Positions 1 to 6,825 of a stretch of DNA of 7,121 bases are shown piece after piece; the first letter of the stretch is position 1, and the number at the start of each line of letters is the position of its first letter. This DNA is from an uncultured Alphaproteobacteria bacterium (lineage in GTDB: Bacteria; Pseudomonadota; Alphaproteobacteria; CAAHEQ01; UBA3637), in the NCBI GenBank assembly GCA_947629595.1, contig CANREI010000061.1, forward strand, positions 1 to 7,121, read 5' to 3'. Made by a program: the position numbers and the translations under genes. The notes under the pieces are model-generated. The model saw nothing but the letters and a program-made list of their open reading frames with translations. It did no database searches and was not told the origin of the DNA.

Positions 1-801
1 CCGCCTCTGGAGATTGAAAACAAAAAAAATGAACCGATGCGCTTATCGAAAGCCGATGAGGCGTTTATGAAAAGTCTTGTTATTTATAAAGATAATGATA
101 TTATCGCACTGAATAAACCGGCAGGATTGGCCGTGCAGGGCGGGTCTAAAACGACGCGCCATATTGACGGATTGTTAGATGCGCTTCGGTTTGAAAAAAA
201 TGAAAAACCGCATTTGGTTCATCGGTTGGATAAAGAAACATCGGGCGTATTGCTTTTGGGGCGAACGGCAGCGGCAGCGGCAAAATTAAGTGAGATATTT
301 AAGTCGCGCAAGGCGCAAAAAATTTATTGGGCGGTTGTGAAAGGAAAACCGAAATTGATGTCGGGAAAAATTGATGCCCCGCTCATTAAAGCCGGCAATA
401 AGCAGGGTACGGAGCAGGTTAAAATTGATTTTGAAAACGGCCGTCCCGCGCAAACGCTTTATCGTGTTGTCGATTCGCTTGCCAAAAAAGCTTCTTGGCT
501 GGAAATGTTCCCCCTGACGGGGCGTACACATCAATTGCGGGTGCATTGTGCCTCTGCTTTAAAGACGCCGATTATCGGTGATACAAAGTATGGCGTGTCG
601 GATAAATCGACTTTGGGGTTAAAAAATGAATCTCTTATGCATTTGCATGCGCGGGCTGTTCAAATAACATTTCCGAATAAAAAGAGTTTGTGCTTAACGG
701 CTGATTTGCCGGCGCATATTGTGGAAACATTTCATTTCTTGGGCTTTGACGAAAAGGATTGTGCCGATTCGTTTGATTATTTTAAAAAGGATGGTTGCTG
801 A
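1..801 (+). CDS. rluC: RluC/RluD-family 23S rRNA pseudouridine synthase, 5' end outside window
   Basis: Converts specific uridines of 23S rRNA to pseudouridine in the cytoplasm; E. coli RluC acts on U955, U2504 and U2580. The frame is open from base 1, so 266 residues are visible and the true start lies upstream. The first residues (PPLEIENKKNEP) look like the linker that follows the N-terminal S4 RNA-binding domain in this family. The ATG at 37 has no Shine-Dalgarno before it and would leave the enzyme without that domain, so I do not use it as the start. The catalytic motif HRLDKETSG has its Asp codon at 229-231. The second family motif, TGRTHQLRVH, lies near 520-550, followed by GDTKYG and HLHARAVQITFP. 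The wording LAVQGGS..TTRHIDGLLDAL is typical of alphaproteobacterial RluC. RluC rather than RluD is inferred from this resemblance. The gene ends in TGA overlapping the asmA ATG by one base, indicating translational coupling. Confidence 0.93.
   Translation, partial: PPLEIENKKNEPMRLSKADEAFMKSLVIYKDNDIIALNKPAGLAVQGGSKTTRHIDGLLDALRFEKNEKPHLVHRLDKETSGVLLLGRTAAAAAKLSEIFKSRKAQKIYWAVVKGKPKLMSGKIDAPLIKAGNKQGTEQVKIDFENGRPAQTLYRVVDSLAKKASWLEMFPLTGRTHQLRVHCASALKTPIIGDTKYGVSDKSTLGLKNESLMHLHARAVQITFPNKKSLCLTADLPAHIVETFHFLGFDEKDCADSFDYFKKDGC
787..791 (+). promoter_or_regulatory. Ribosome binding site that fixes the asmA start
   Basis: AAGGA lies inside the last codons of rluC, nine bases before the ATG at 801. 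An in-frame TTG at 795 would lie only three bases from this site and is a rarer start codon. ATG 801, with the TGATG stop/start overlap, is therefore the better start. Confidence 0.6.
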
Positions 802-3077
802 TGAAACTCATATTAAAACTTTTTTCCATTTTATTGATTGTCGTTCTTATCGGAGCAGGTATTTTTCTTTGGACATTTGATATCAATCAATATCGAACAA
901 CGATTGCCGATGAATTGAGTGCGCTTATTCATCGTCCTGTTTCCATTGAAGCTATTGAAATGAAGGCCTCGTTCGTGCCGACGGTACGGTTAAGAAATTT
1001 GGTTATCGGCAATCCCGAAGGATTTAAGGGGACCGAACCGTTTTTAACGGCCGATTCGGTTGAAGGTACCGTTGCATTGGCACCGTTATTGGAAAAACGG
1101 GTACAGATTTATGATATTAAAATCGGAAAAGTTATGGTAAATGCGGTTGATACGCCGCAAATGAATAATTTGGATTTCTCGGATGTTGCTGTGGGGAAAA
1201 CCGGGCAAAATTCGGTGTCTTCACAACAAACAGATTCCGGTTCTTATTTGAATAATTTAAATATTGATGATATCAGCGCTTTGCGAATCAGTGTTTCTTA
1301 TCAAAATGAAGTAAAGAAATATCAGTTTGTCATCAATGATTTAAGTGTTCAACAACTTCGTATGATTAAATTTGTGTTGGATTATGATAATCAAATCATT
1401 CATTTCTCCGGTAATGCCGATATTATGAAATTGATTGCTCGTCAGGATAACTTTGTATTTAACAGCGAAATAGAAGTGTGGGGCTTAACCGGTAAATTAT
1501 CCGGCAGCATCGGGGATATGCACCAATTTAAAAATATGTTGTTAAATATTGATATGTATTCGGATCAATTTTCAAATGTTTTGCAACAAGCAAAAGTTCC
1601 CTTTACATTGCCGGTTTCATCGTTTACCTTATCTGCTATTTTAAAGGGTGATTTCAGCCAATTAATCATTGAAAATTTTAAAATGAGTATGGACAATGCG
1701 GTTGAAGCAACTTTAAAAGGTAATATTTCTGATGTTTTAAACAATTTAAGCGGTACCATAGAAGGGGAGGCAACGCTTTCAAAATCGCTTTTAACGGATA
1801 TGTACGGCTTAAAACCGATGAGTATTGCTGTTAAAGGATCTGTTTCGGCGGAAGCACTGAATATTGAAAAGCTTTCCGTTAATGCTAATCGTTCCGATGC
1901 CGATATTGTGATGAGCTTTTTGAAAAAAGGGAATAAATATCTTGTAAACGGAACGGTCGATTCGAACTATTTGGATAAAAACGATTTTATGGTCAGTGAA
2001 GAAACCGCCGACAATAAACCCGCGCCGACGCCTGCGGATAACGAAAATACAAAAGAAAAGGCTGAAAAGAGCATATTATCACAATTAAGCGGACAGATTA
2101 ACTGGAATTTAAAAAATGTTAAATTATTAGAGTCTTCCGATGATTATTACGGCTTTTTCGGACGGACGAGTTTTGACAATGATACGCTTTCCGTTTCACC
2201 GTTACAGATACGCACCATTGCCGGATTATTTAACGGTACAATTAAAATAGAAAAGCTTTCATCTTTGTTACCGATAACGCAATTGACCGTATCGGCAGAG
2301 AATGTTAATTTGGATAAATTTAAAACGTTTGCCGATATCGTCACCGGTTCAACGGCTAATTTATCGGCACGTTTCAGCACGAAAGGATTAACACAAAAAG
2401 ACATCTTATCCAATTTAAACGGAACGGCGGAAGTTGAAATTACCGAGGGTCGTGTTGTGAATAAATGGTTCAACGCCTTACCGGAAACAGTCGGATTACT
2501 GCAAAAAAACAAGTCGTTTTCTTATTCCAAAACAGATATGGAAAGCTTGTTAAATTGTGCCGTTGTGAACGTAACGGCTAAAAACGGTATTCTGTCAATG
2601 GATAAAAGTGTTGCGGTTGAAACATCAACTTTAAATTTATTATTGACAGGTACCGTTAATTTACCGGCGCAAAAAATGTCAATTTCCATTTTGCCGCAAT
2701 TACCGACCGTTAAAAATTCGGCAGTGCTTTCCTTGGCACAAGTCATTCGGTTGGAAGGAACATTTACGGCACCCTCCGTTCGGGTTGACAGCGGTGATGT
2801 GTTAAAAGAAGCGGCTAAATTCGGTTTTGATAAATTGCTCAATAAAGCCGGACTGAAATCACAAGATGAACAAACAACAAATACCGGTTCTTTGTGTGAA
2901 ACGGCTTTGGGGCATAAGCTGAAAGGAAAAGTCAATACGAGTACGCAAACACAAACGCCGGCAGTTACCGCCGACGAGGCATCTGTGCAGCCGACAAAAG
3001 CAGTCAAGAAAAAACTGTCACCGCAGGAAGAATTGAAAAATCAATTGATTAAATCAATCAGCTCTGTTATTAAGTAA
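801..3077 (+). CDS. AsmA family protein
   Basis: A 758-residue protein of the AsmA group. These are inner-membrane-anchored periplasmic proteins related to the TamB/YhdP lipid-transfer-like proteins and affect outer-membrane assembly. One N-terminal membrane segment (about residues 5-24, rich in I, L and V) is followed by the classic AsmA opening FDINQYRTTIADELSALIHR. Next come many beta-strand-like stretches, including PTVRLRNLVIGNPEGF and LAPLLEKRVQIYDIKI. A Pro/Thr/Lys-rich linker lies at about residues 400-425. The C-terminal AsmA domain follows, with LNGTAEVEITEGRVVN at about 539-554 and IRLEGTFTAPSVRVD at about 649-663. The last 80 or so residues are a low-complexity Thr/Gln/Lys tail that looks disordered. 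The length is somewhat above E. coli AsmA (617 residues). It sits between rluC (one-base overlap) and acyP (11 bp), so it is very likely co-transcribed. The family assignment is firm; the exact cargo or role cannot be read from the sequence. Confidence 0.9.
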   Translation: MKLILKLFSILLIVVLIGAGIFLWTFDINQYRTTIADELSALIHRPVSIEAIEMKASFVPTVRLRNLVIGNPEGFKGTEPFLTADSVEGTVALAPLLEKRVQIYDIKIGKVMVNAVDTPQMNNLDFSDVAVGKTGQNSVSSQQTDSGSYLNNLNIDDISALRISVSYQNEVKKYQFVINDLSVQQLRMIKFVLDYDNQIIHFSGNADIMKLIARQDNFVFNSEIEVWGLTGKLSGSIGDMHQFKNMLLNIDMYSDQFSNVLQQAKVPFTLPVSSFTLSAILKGDFSQLIIENFKMSMDNAVEATLKGNISDVLNNLSGTIEGEATLSKSLLTDMYGLKPMSIAVKGSVSAEALNIEKLSVNANRSDADIVMSFLKKGNKYLVNGTVDSNYLDKNDFMVSEETADNKPAPTPADNENTKEKAEKSILSQLSGQINWNLKNVKLLESSDDYYGFFGRTSFDNDTLSVSPLQIRTIAGLFNGTIKIEKLSSLLPITQLTVSAENVNLDKFKTFADIVTGSTANLSARFSTKGLTQKDILSNLNGTAEVEITEGRVVNKWFNALPETVGLLQKNKSFSYSKTDMESLLNCAVVNVTAKNGILSMDKSVAVETSTLNLLLTGTVNLPAQKMSISILPQLPTVKNSAVLSLAQVIRLEGTFTAPSVRVDSGDVLKEAAKFGFDKLLNKAGLKSQDEQTTNTGSLCETALGHKLKGKVNTSTQTQTPAVTADEASVQPTKAVKKKLSPQEELKNQLIKSISSVIK

Positions 3078-3088
3078 AAGGGCTTGTT

Positions 3089-3382
3089 ATGAATATAACC
3101 GCTCATTTTTATGTGTACGGACGTGTTCAAGGTGTCGGGTTTCGGGCTTGGACATGTAAGCAGGCAAAAGCTTTATCTTTAAGCGGTTGGGTTCGTAATC
3201 GACAAAACGGATGTGTGGAAGTTTATGCCGTCGGGGAAAAAGAAGCGGTTGAGAATTTGCAACGGTTATGCTTATCGGGGTCGCCGTGGAGTCGTCCCGA
3301 TCGATTAGAAGCCGTTAGTATGCCGACTGCCTTTTTGCCTGTTGCGGAAAACGGTGTCTTTTCGCAAGAAGCAACAGTGTAA
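3089..3382 (+). CDS. acyP: Acylphosphatase
   Basis: Hydrolyses the carboxyl-phosphate bond of acyl phosphates such as acetyl phosphate or 1,3-bisphosphoglycerate in the cytoplasm. Its 97 residues are close to the usual family size of 90-100. The N-terminal signature YGRVQGVGFRAW carries the phosphate-binding catalytic Arg19. GWVRNRQNGCVEV carries the catalytic Asn37, which orients the attacking water. The ending (GSPWSRPDRLEAV) fits the family's last strand and helix. AAGGG at 3078-3082 precedes the ATG by six bases. The gene is the last of the rluC-asmA-acyP group, and its stop faces the stop of the - strand gene 29 bp away. No convincing terminator lies in that gap: only a five-pair GTTTT/AAAAC hairpin (3392-3405) without a T run. 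Confidence 0.93.
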   Translation: MNITAHFYVYGRVQGVGFRAWTCKQAKALSLSGWVRNRQNGCVEVYAVGEKEAVENLQRLCLSGSPWSRPDRLEAVSMPTAFLPVAENGVFSQEATV

Positions 3383-3411
3383 AGAATACGCGTTTTGCGG
3401 AAAACAGTTCT

Positions 3412-4617
3412 TTATCGATGAGGTCCGGTTAAAGCATCCATAATGCGCTTATCAAGCGGTTGGAGTTGGGGGGCTTTTTTAACTTCTTGCCATTCCCAAT
3501 TCGTTTTTTCGTTTTTAATGCGTGTCAACGTAGCAGTCTTTAAATTTTTGATAATATAATAGTATGTATTTGGTGTTTCTCCCAAGTTAATCTTACCGTC
3601 AAAATTTAAAACATCTATACAATACCTGCTGTCGGTATATATTGAATAGGCGGGTAAATGTAACAAGGAATATTTCATCAGTTTTTCGGAAAGATGGAAG
3701 GCTTTATTCATTTCTGCCGGGGAAATTCTGTTCATGTTCAAATCGAACGTGCGATAATTAAGTTCCATGTTGTTTTGCGACGGATCACTCATTAAGTCAA
3801 ATTGTTTTTTCTCTGCTTCTGTGGGATTTTCATCTCTTATGATCTTAAGAATCTTATCTAAAAACGCTTTTTCTCTTTTAACGGTTTGCAATTCTTGATC
3901 GGATATGGGATTTAATATTTCATCTTTGTGAAAATGATAATTAATCATGAGTGAATCAGCAATATCATCTGCTTTTTCAATCACTTCAAGCGGATTTTTT
4001 GTCGGATAATCCAGTTTCATAATGCCATAGATTGTTTTTGTATCTAAATCATTATAACCGTTATCAATCAATGTCAGCTCTTTTCTGTCCAAAGTGAAGA
4101 ATTGAAGAAAATTACCGCTGATATTCACTTCATATAAACTGGTATTTGCTTTGCCGGCCGGTTTTGTTTTTAAGGGCACATTTTCAAATTTTTTAAAGAA
4201 AGCTTCACGTAATTTTGTGTCGTTTCGCCAGCGATCACTATATAATCGATATGTATCTGACAATATTTCTTCCAGTTCCGCCCGTGAAAAGGTTGCTTCG
4301 CCGCCTTTTTTTTTCAATGCTTGTAATAAAGTGTGTATAAACGGCATATTTTTTTTATCGCGCGTTGAAGTGTTTTCATCTAAAATTCCTTGGGAATATA
4401 AAAAGTAATCTTCCAACAAATTACTGCTAATCCATTGCCCGTTGAGAGAAATTAAATCGGGCAATCCTTTGTCCGCGCGCGCTTTGGCATAATAAAGGGC
4501 ACCTTCTTCATTATGAGAGGTATAGAAACCTTTGCCGAAATCACCGCCCCCAAAGCGCGGATGAGCTAAATTATCAAAAGGGGAAACATGGTAGACTTTT
4601 TTATCGGTAATAAACAT
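3412..4617 (-). CDS. Uncharacterised protein with DUF3990/ADP-ribosyltransferase-like N-terminus
   Basis: A 401-residue soluble protein with no signal peptide or membrane segment that I can see. The N-terminus KVYHVSP (residues 7-13) and GGGDFGKGFYTSHNEEGALYYAK (23-45) resembles the YHGS and DFGKGFYLT..QA..WA pattern of DUF3990 and related bacterial ADP-ribosyltransferase-like proteins. LYEVNISG (161-168) could be the later strand that carries the Glu in such folds. If so, His10, Tyr32 and Glu163 would be the H-Y-E triad; this is inference from motif order, not an alignment. About 100 mostly helical residues separate the second and third motifs. A charged helical stretch (about 205-320) and a C-terminal domain (322-401, with YSIYTDSRYCIDVLNFDG) are unknown to me. 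The ATG at 4617 has GGAG upstream, and a promoter lies just before it. It stands alone, with no obvious antitoxin or partner beside it. The function is unknown; an effector, a toxin or a nucleotide-handling enzyme are all possible. Confidence 0.85.
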   Translation of the reverse strand: MFITDKKVYHVSPFDNLAHPRFGGGDFGKGFYTSHNEEGALYYAKARADKGLPDLISLNGQWISSNLLEDYFLYSQGILDENTSTRDKKNMPFIHTLLQALKKKGGEATFSRAELEEILSDTYRLYSDRWRNDTKLREAFFKKFENVPLKTKPAGKANTSLYEVNISGNFLQFFTLDRKELTLIDNGYNDLDTKTIYGIMKLDYPTKNPLEVIEKADDIADSLMINYHFHKDEILNPISDQELQTVKREKAFLDKILKIIRDENPTEAEKKQFDLMSDPSQNNMELNYRTFDLNMNRISPAEMNKAFHLSEKLMKYSLLHLPAYSIYTDSRYCIDVLNFDGKINLGETPNTYYYIIKNLKTATLTRIKNEKTNWEWQEVKKAPQLQPLDKRIMDALTGPHR

Positions 4618-4657
4618 TTTTTCTCTCCATTTTTTGAATTGATTTCCTTATGATGAC

Positions 4658-4686
4658 AGTATACACGATTTTTCAGTTAAAAGCAA
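4658..4686 (-). promoter_or_regulatory. Predicted sigma-70-type promoter for the DUF3990-like gene
   Basis: On the - strand, TTGCTT (4686-4681) and TATACT (4663-4658) are separated by exactly 17 bases. Transcription would start near 4650, giving a leader of roughly 35 bases with the GGAG ribosome site at about 4624-4627. The -10 box matches the consensus at five of six positions, the -35 at three or four. It implies that this gene can be expressed independently of the AlgX-like gene upstream. Confidence 0.55.
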
Positions 4687-4755
4687 GCATTTATTCTATT
4701 GAGTAAAATTTAATTACCAAAATTTCTCCGCAAATTCATTAACTCGATTTAATTA

Positions 4756-6510
4756 TTAAAATAAATCTTGAAGATGGTACAAATGGTCATTCGAGAACGA
4801 AAAAATAAGAATATCCGGTTTGAAGGCTAAAATATCTTTTTTGTATAATTTCATAATTTTCCACAGTTCTGTAAACGGCAGCGGCCTAATATTCACACGA
4901 ATATATTTTAACACATTGGCTGAATAGGGTATAAATTGAGTCAAGTTCTCATTCATTGAATTGCCGATTAACAATATTCTGTATTTTCCATCCGGGTATG
5001 AAAATTCTTTTGTATATTGCCCGGTTTTTATTCGTAAAAGATTCTTATTTTTGTGATCATAATAGGTATAATTAGCCCCCTTTGTTTCATCGCTTTTCAG
5101 ATGAAAAATCAATTCAAAGTCGCCCTTCCAATAATTTCTGTAAAACCCGTCTCGAATGAGCTTATTTTGCGATTTATCGTAATCGTTTAAAGTCACAACG
5201 GGAATATCCGGAAAATCTTTTTGAACTTCTTTCATTAAGGCTTGGTAACCGATATAAGCCCCCCAATCCGTCCAGTGATGCGTCCATTTAAAGAAGACAT
5301 AATCTTGTTGTTTCCCTTGTTGCATTTCATTCAACGGAAAAACAAACGGCACATTCATTTTTTGAACTTCTTCTTTTAGATTTACATAAATTTCGTTAAG
5401 TCGTTTATATTGTTTTTTATCAAATCCGTAATTATAGAGATATTCTTGATAAATCATTTCTTTTCTCGGAACCATCAATAAATAAAGTTTAATGTTGTTT
5501 TCTTTACAAAATTCGTTGAATTTTGTAATATTTTTCATAATCGGTTGAATGATTTTAGGGTCCATATTCCAAAAGGGAAGAGAGAATGTCCAACCATTTT
5601 TTTTAAAATAAATAAAATCTTCGTTATCGTGTGCCATTCTATTTTTTGTTTTAATAATTTTATTTATTTTATATCTAGTTTCATCATGTAAACGCATTAT
5701 TTGATCACGACCGAAAAAATGATCGTTAAACCAATTTTCAAATGCTTTTCCGTATTCCGATTTTTCTTTAAATATTTCACTGATAGTCGGCTTTTTTGCC
5801 AACATTCTGTTTTCTCGAATCGATTTTGTTTCATCTGAAATATGCATCATCGGCAGAAAGAGACTCCCGAAAAATAAACAGAGAAAAATAACATCAACTA
5901 ATGCCTGATTACCTAAAAATTTCAATGTGCTTAAATAAGAAATAACGGCATAAGAAACAGCACCGTAAATGCATAACAGGCCGAAGAAAAAGCACCAATC
6001 TACGGGTTGATAAGGCACAATATTCAACGGCTTTTGATGAATCATTTGCGGATCTTTTTGCTTTGAAACCAGCATCAATTGATTATTTTGAACGGTTTGC
6101 GAATCAATGTTCACAAATTTAAAATCTTTTAAATTCAATATTTGCTCATTCTTGCCTTTTAAGGTAATTTTTAATACATTCACTTCCCCCGGGAACTCTC
6201 CGACATCAAACCGAAACTGTGCAATTTTTGGTGTCGGTAAAATAATATGTTCCGTATGAAGGCCTGCCGGCACGTTTTTCTTAACGGATTGTTTTTCGTT
6301 AAAATTCAAAGGATTTTTATCATCTGTCGTGTAAAAAACCTGATATGTTAGGGTTTTATTTTGACTTGTTTGAAATTCAACATCGATAAAGGGCGATTTA
6401 TGATAGACATTTGAGCTGATATACATCAGAATCAACGTCATCAATCCCGCCAACACAACTTTTATTCCTTTTTGAAACACCATAGAACGGTTTATTTTTT
6501 CTATTTTCAT
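4756..6510 (-). CDS. Membrane-anchored AlgX/AlgJ-like (DHHW-type) SGNH domain protein
   Basis: A 584-residue protein. Relatives acetylate exported polysaccharides in the periplasm, usually working with an MBOAT acetyl donor protein. A membrane segment lies at about residues 15-33, then a beta-rich periplasmic domain (about 34-168, with FRFDVGEFPGEVNVLKITLKG). Two more membrane segments follow at about 172-192 and 202-221, then the SGNH-like domain to the end. Family landmarks are ENRMLAKKP (233-241), FENWFNDHFFGRDQI (257-271), LLMVPRKEMIYQEYL (344-358), THHWTDWGAYIGYQAL (410-425), ILLIGNSMNEN (512-522) and the closing strand PDILIFSFSNDHL. His412 and Ser518 match the catalytic His and Ser of AlgX, but the usual Asp two residues before the His is Thr410. 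The GDS block reads GNS. Activity is therefore uncertain. Start ATG 6510 has AGGAGT (6521-6516) five bases upstream. No MBOAT or glycosyltransferase gene is inside the window. The gene is visibly more AT-rich than the rluC operon, as is common for surface-polysaccharide loci. Confidence 0.85.
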   Translation of the reverse strand: MKIEKINRSMVFQKGIKVVLAGLMTLILMYISSNVYHKSPFIDVEFQTSQNKTLTYQVFYTTDDKNPLNFNEKQSVKKNVPAGLHTEHIILPTPKIAQFRFDVGEFPGEVNVLKITLKGKNEQILNLKDFKFVNIDSQTVQNNQLMLVSKQKDPQMIHQKPLNIVPYQPVDWCFFFGLLCIYGAVSYAVISYLSTLKFLGNQALVDVIFLCLFFGSLFLPMMHISDETKSIRENRMLAKKPTISEIFKEKSEYGKAFENWFNDHFFGRDQIMRLHDETRYKINKIIKTKNRMAHDNEDFIYFKKNGWTFSLPFWNMDPKIIQPIMKNITKFNEFCKENNIKLYLLMVPRKEMIYQEYLYNYGFDKKQYKRLNEIYVNLKEEVQKMNVPFVFPLNEMQQGKQQDYVFFKWTHHWTDWGAYIGYQALMKEVQKDFPDIPVVTLNDYDKSQNKLIRDGFYRNYWKGDFELIFHLKSDETKGANYTYYDHKNKNLLRIKTGQYTKEFSYPDGKYRILLIGNSMNENLTQFIPYSANVLKYIRVNIRPLPFTELWKIMKLYKKDILAFKPDILIFSFSNDHLYHLQDLF

Positions 6511-6543
6511 TTGCTACTCCTAAACGTTGGTTTATTTGGTGCA

Positions 6544-6572
6544 AGTCTAATATATTATGTCAAAAAAGTCAA
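6544..6572 (-). promoter_or_regulatory. Candidate promoter for the AlgX-like gene, inside the inverted repeat
   Basis: On the - strand, TTGACT (6572-6567) and TAGACT (6549-6544) are separated by 17 bases. The -35 is strong (five of six); the -10 is fair (four of six). The -10 box directly abuts the left repeat arm, so transcription would start within the arm and leave a short leader before the AGGAGT site. A protein bound to, or recombining at, the arm would act directly on initiation. Confidence 0.4.
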
Positions 6573-6635
6573 TTAAATTTTTCAAATACTGTTATTTACA
6601 TAAAAATCAAAGTATTATTTTATTGTGATTCAAAA

Positions 6636-6655
6636 AGGCTATTCAAAAAAAGCCT
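6636..6655 (-). terminator. Weak terminator-like hairpin upstream of the AlgX-like promoter
   Basis: Read on the - strand, AGGCT (6655-6651) pairs with AGCCT (6640-6636) around a ten-base loop and is followed by five T (6636-6632 side). The stem is only five pairs, so efficiency would be low. If real, it would stop leftward read-through before the promoter at 6572. The surrounding bases also contain ATTCAAAAA twice (6628-6636 and 6641-6649). Confidence 0.25.
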
Positions 6656-6659
6656 CATA

Positions 6660-6705
6660 ATTTGCTGCACCAAATAAACCAACCTTTTTTTGGTGCAAAT
6701 TTTTT
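6660..6705 (+). terminator. Terminator-like hairpin formed by the right repeat arm and a third box
   Basis: TGCACCAAA (6666-6674) pairs with TTTGGTGCA (6689-6697) around a 14-base loop, and T6 lies at 6700-6705. An alternative pairing from 6660 gives 12 pairs with a three-base bulge, followed by five T. It would stop rightward transcription leaving the interval between the arms before it reaches the gene at 6867. It could instead be a protein-binding inverted repeat. Confidence 0.4.
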
Positions 6706-6796
6706 GCTTTTTGAAAAAAAATCAGAAAATGCAGTGTATTGTCTTGACGGATTTTCAGTGATAAAAAAGCATAAAAAAATAAAGCTTGCATTTATT

Positions 6797-6825
6797 TTTA
6801 AATTTTTATATGTTTTTACTATAAT
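6797..6825 (+). promoter_or_regulatory. Candidate promoter for the right-hand exported-protein gene
   Basis: A perfect TATAAT (6820-6825) stands 17 bases after TTTAAA (6797-6802), which matches the -35 consensus at four of six positions. Transcription would start near 6832, about 35 bases before the ATG at 6867. It lies outside the inverted repeat, so this gene would not depend on the orientation of that segment. The surrounding sequence is so AT-rich that a chance match is possible. Confidence 0.45.

Larger units (their letters stand above)
6526..6683. repeat. Perfect 18-bp inverted repeat enclosing 122 bp
   Basis: The left arm GTTGGTTTATTTGGTGCA (6526-6543) is the exact reverse complement of the right arm TGCACCAAATAAACCAAC (6666-6683). 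Pairing breaks at both outer and inner edges, so each arm is 18 bp. The arms contain the box TTTGGTGCA, which occurs a third time at 6689-6697. No target-site duplication is visible outside the arms, which argues against a recent small transposon. The size (158 bp in all) and the promoter-like content fit an invertible DNA segment, but an operator pair for a regulator is also possible. Confidence 0.85.

Noticed and set aside
286..546. - strand open frame inside rluC
   Set aside because: Lies wholly opposite the catalytic core of rluC, and its translation shows no domain-like pattern.
1565..3007. Three - strand open frames opposite asmA (1565-1759, 2147-2512, 2522-3007)
   Set aside because: They are antisense shadows of a clear AsmA coding frame, with no ribosome site or recognisable motif.
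3392..3405. GTTTT-GCGG-AAAAC hairpin between the convergent genes
   Set aside because: Only five mostly A-T pairs and no T run on either strand; too weak to call a terminator.
4151..4408. + strand open frame opposite the DUF3990-like gene
   Set aside because: Antisense shadow; no ribosome site and a Phe/Ser/Lys-rich nonsense-like translation.
6558..6563. Perfect TTGACA on the - strand
   Set aside because: At 16-18 bases downstream it meets ACCAAA-like sequence in the repeat arm, with no plausible -10 box. The TTGACT at 6572-6567 pairs better.
6526..6683. Small transposon relic (MITE) reading of the inverted repeat
   Set aside because: No target-site duplication flanks the arms and no known terminal sequence is recognised. 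Not excluded, but less favoured than an invertible segment or operator pair.
6744..6749. TTGACG as a + strand -35 box
   Set aside because: The matching -10 positions read AAGCAT or similar, so no convincing promoter results.
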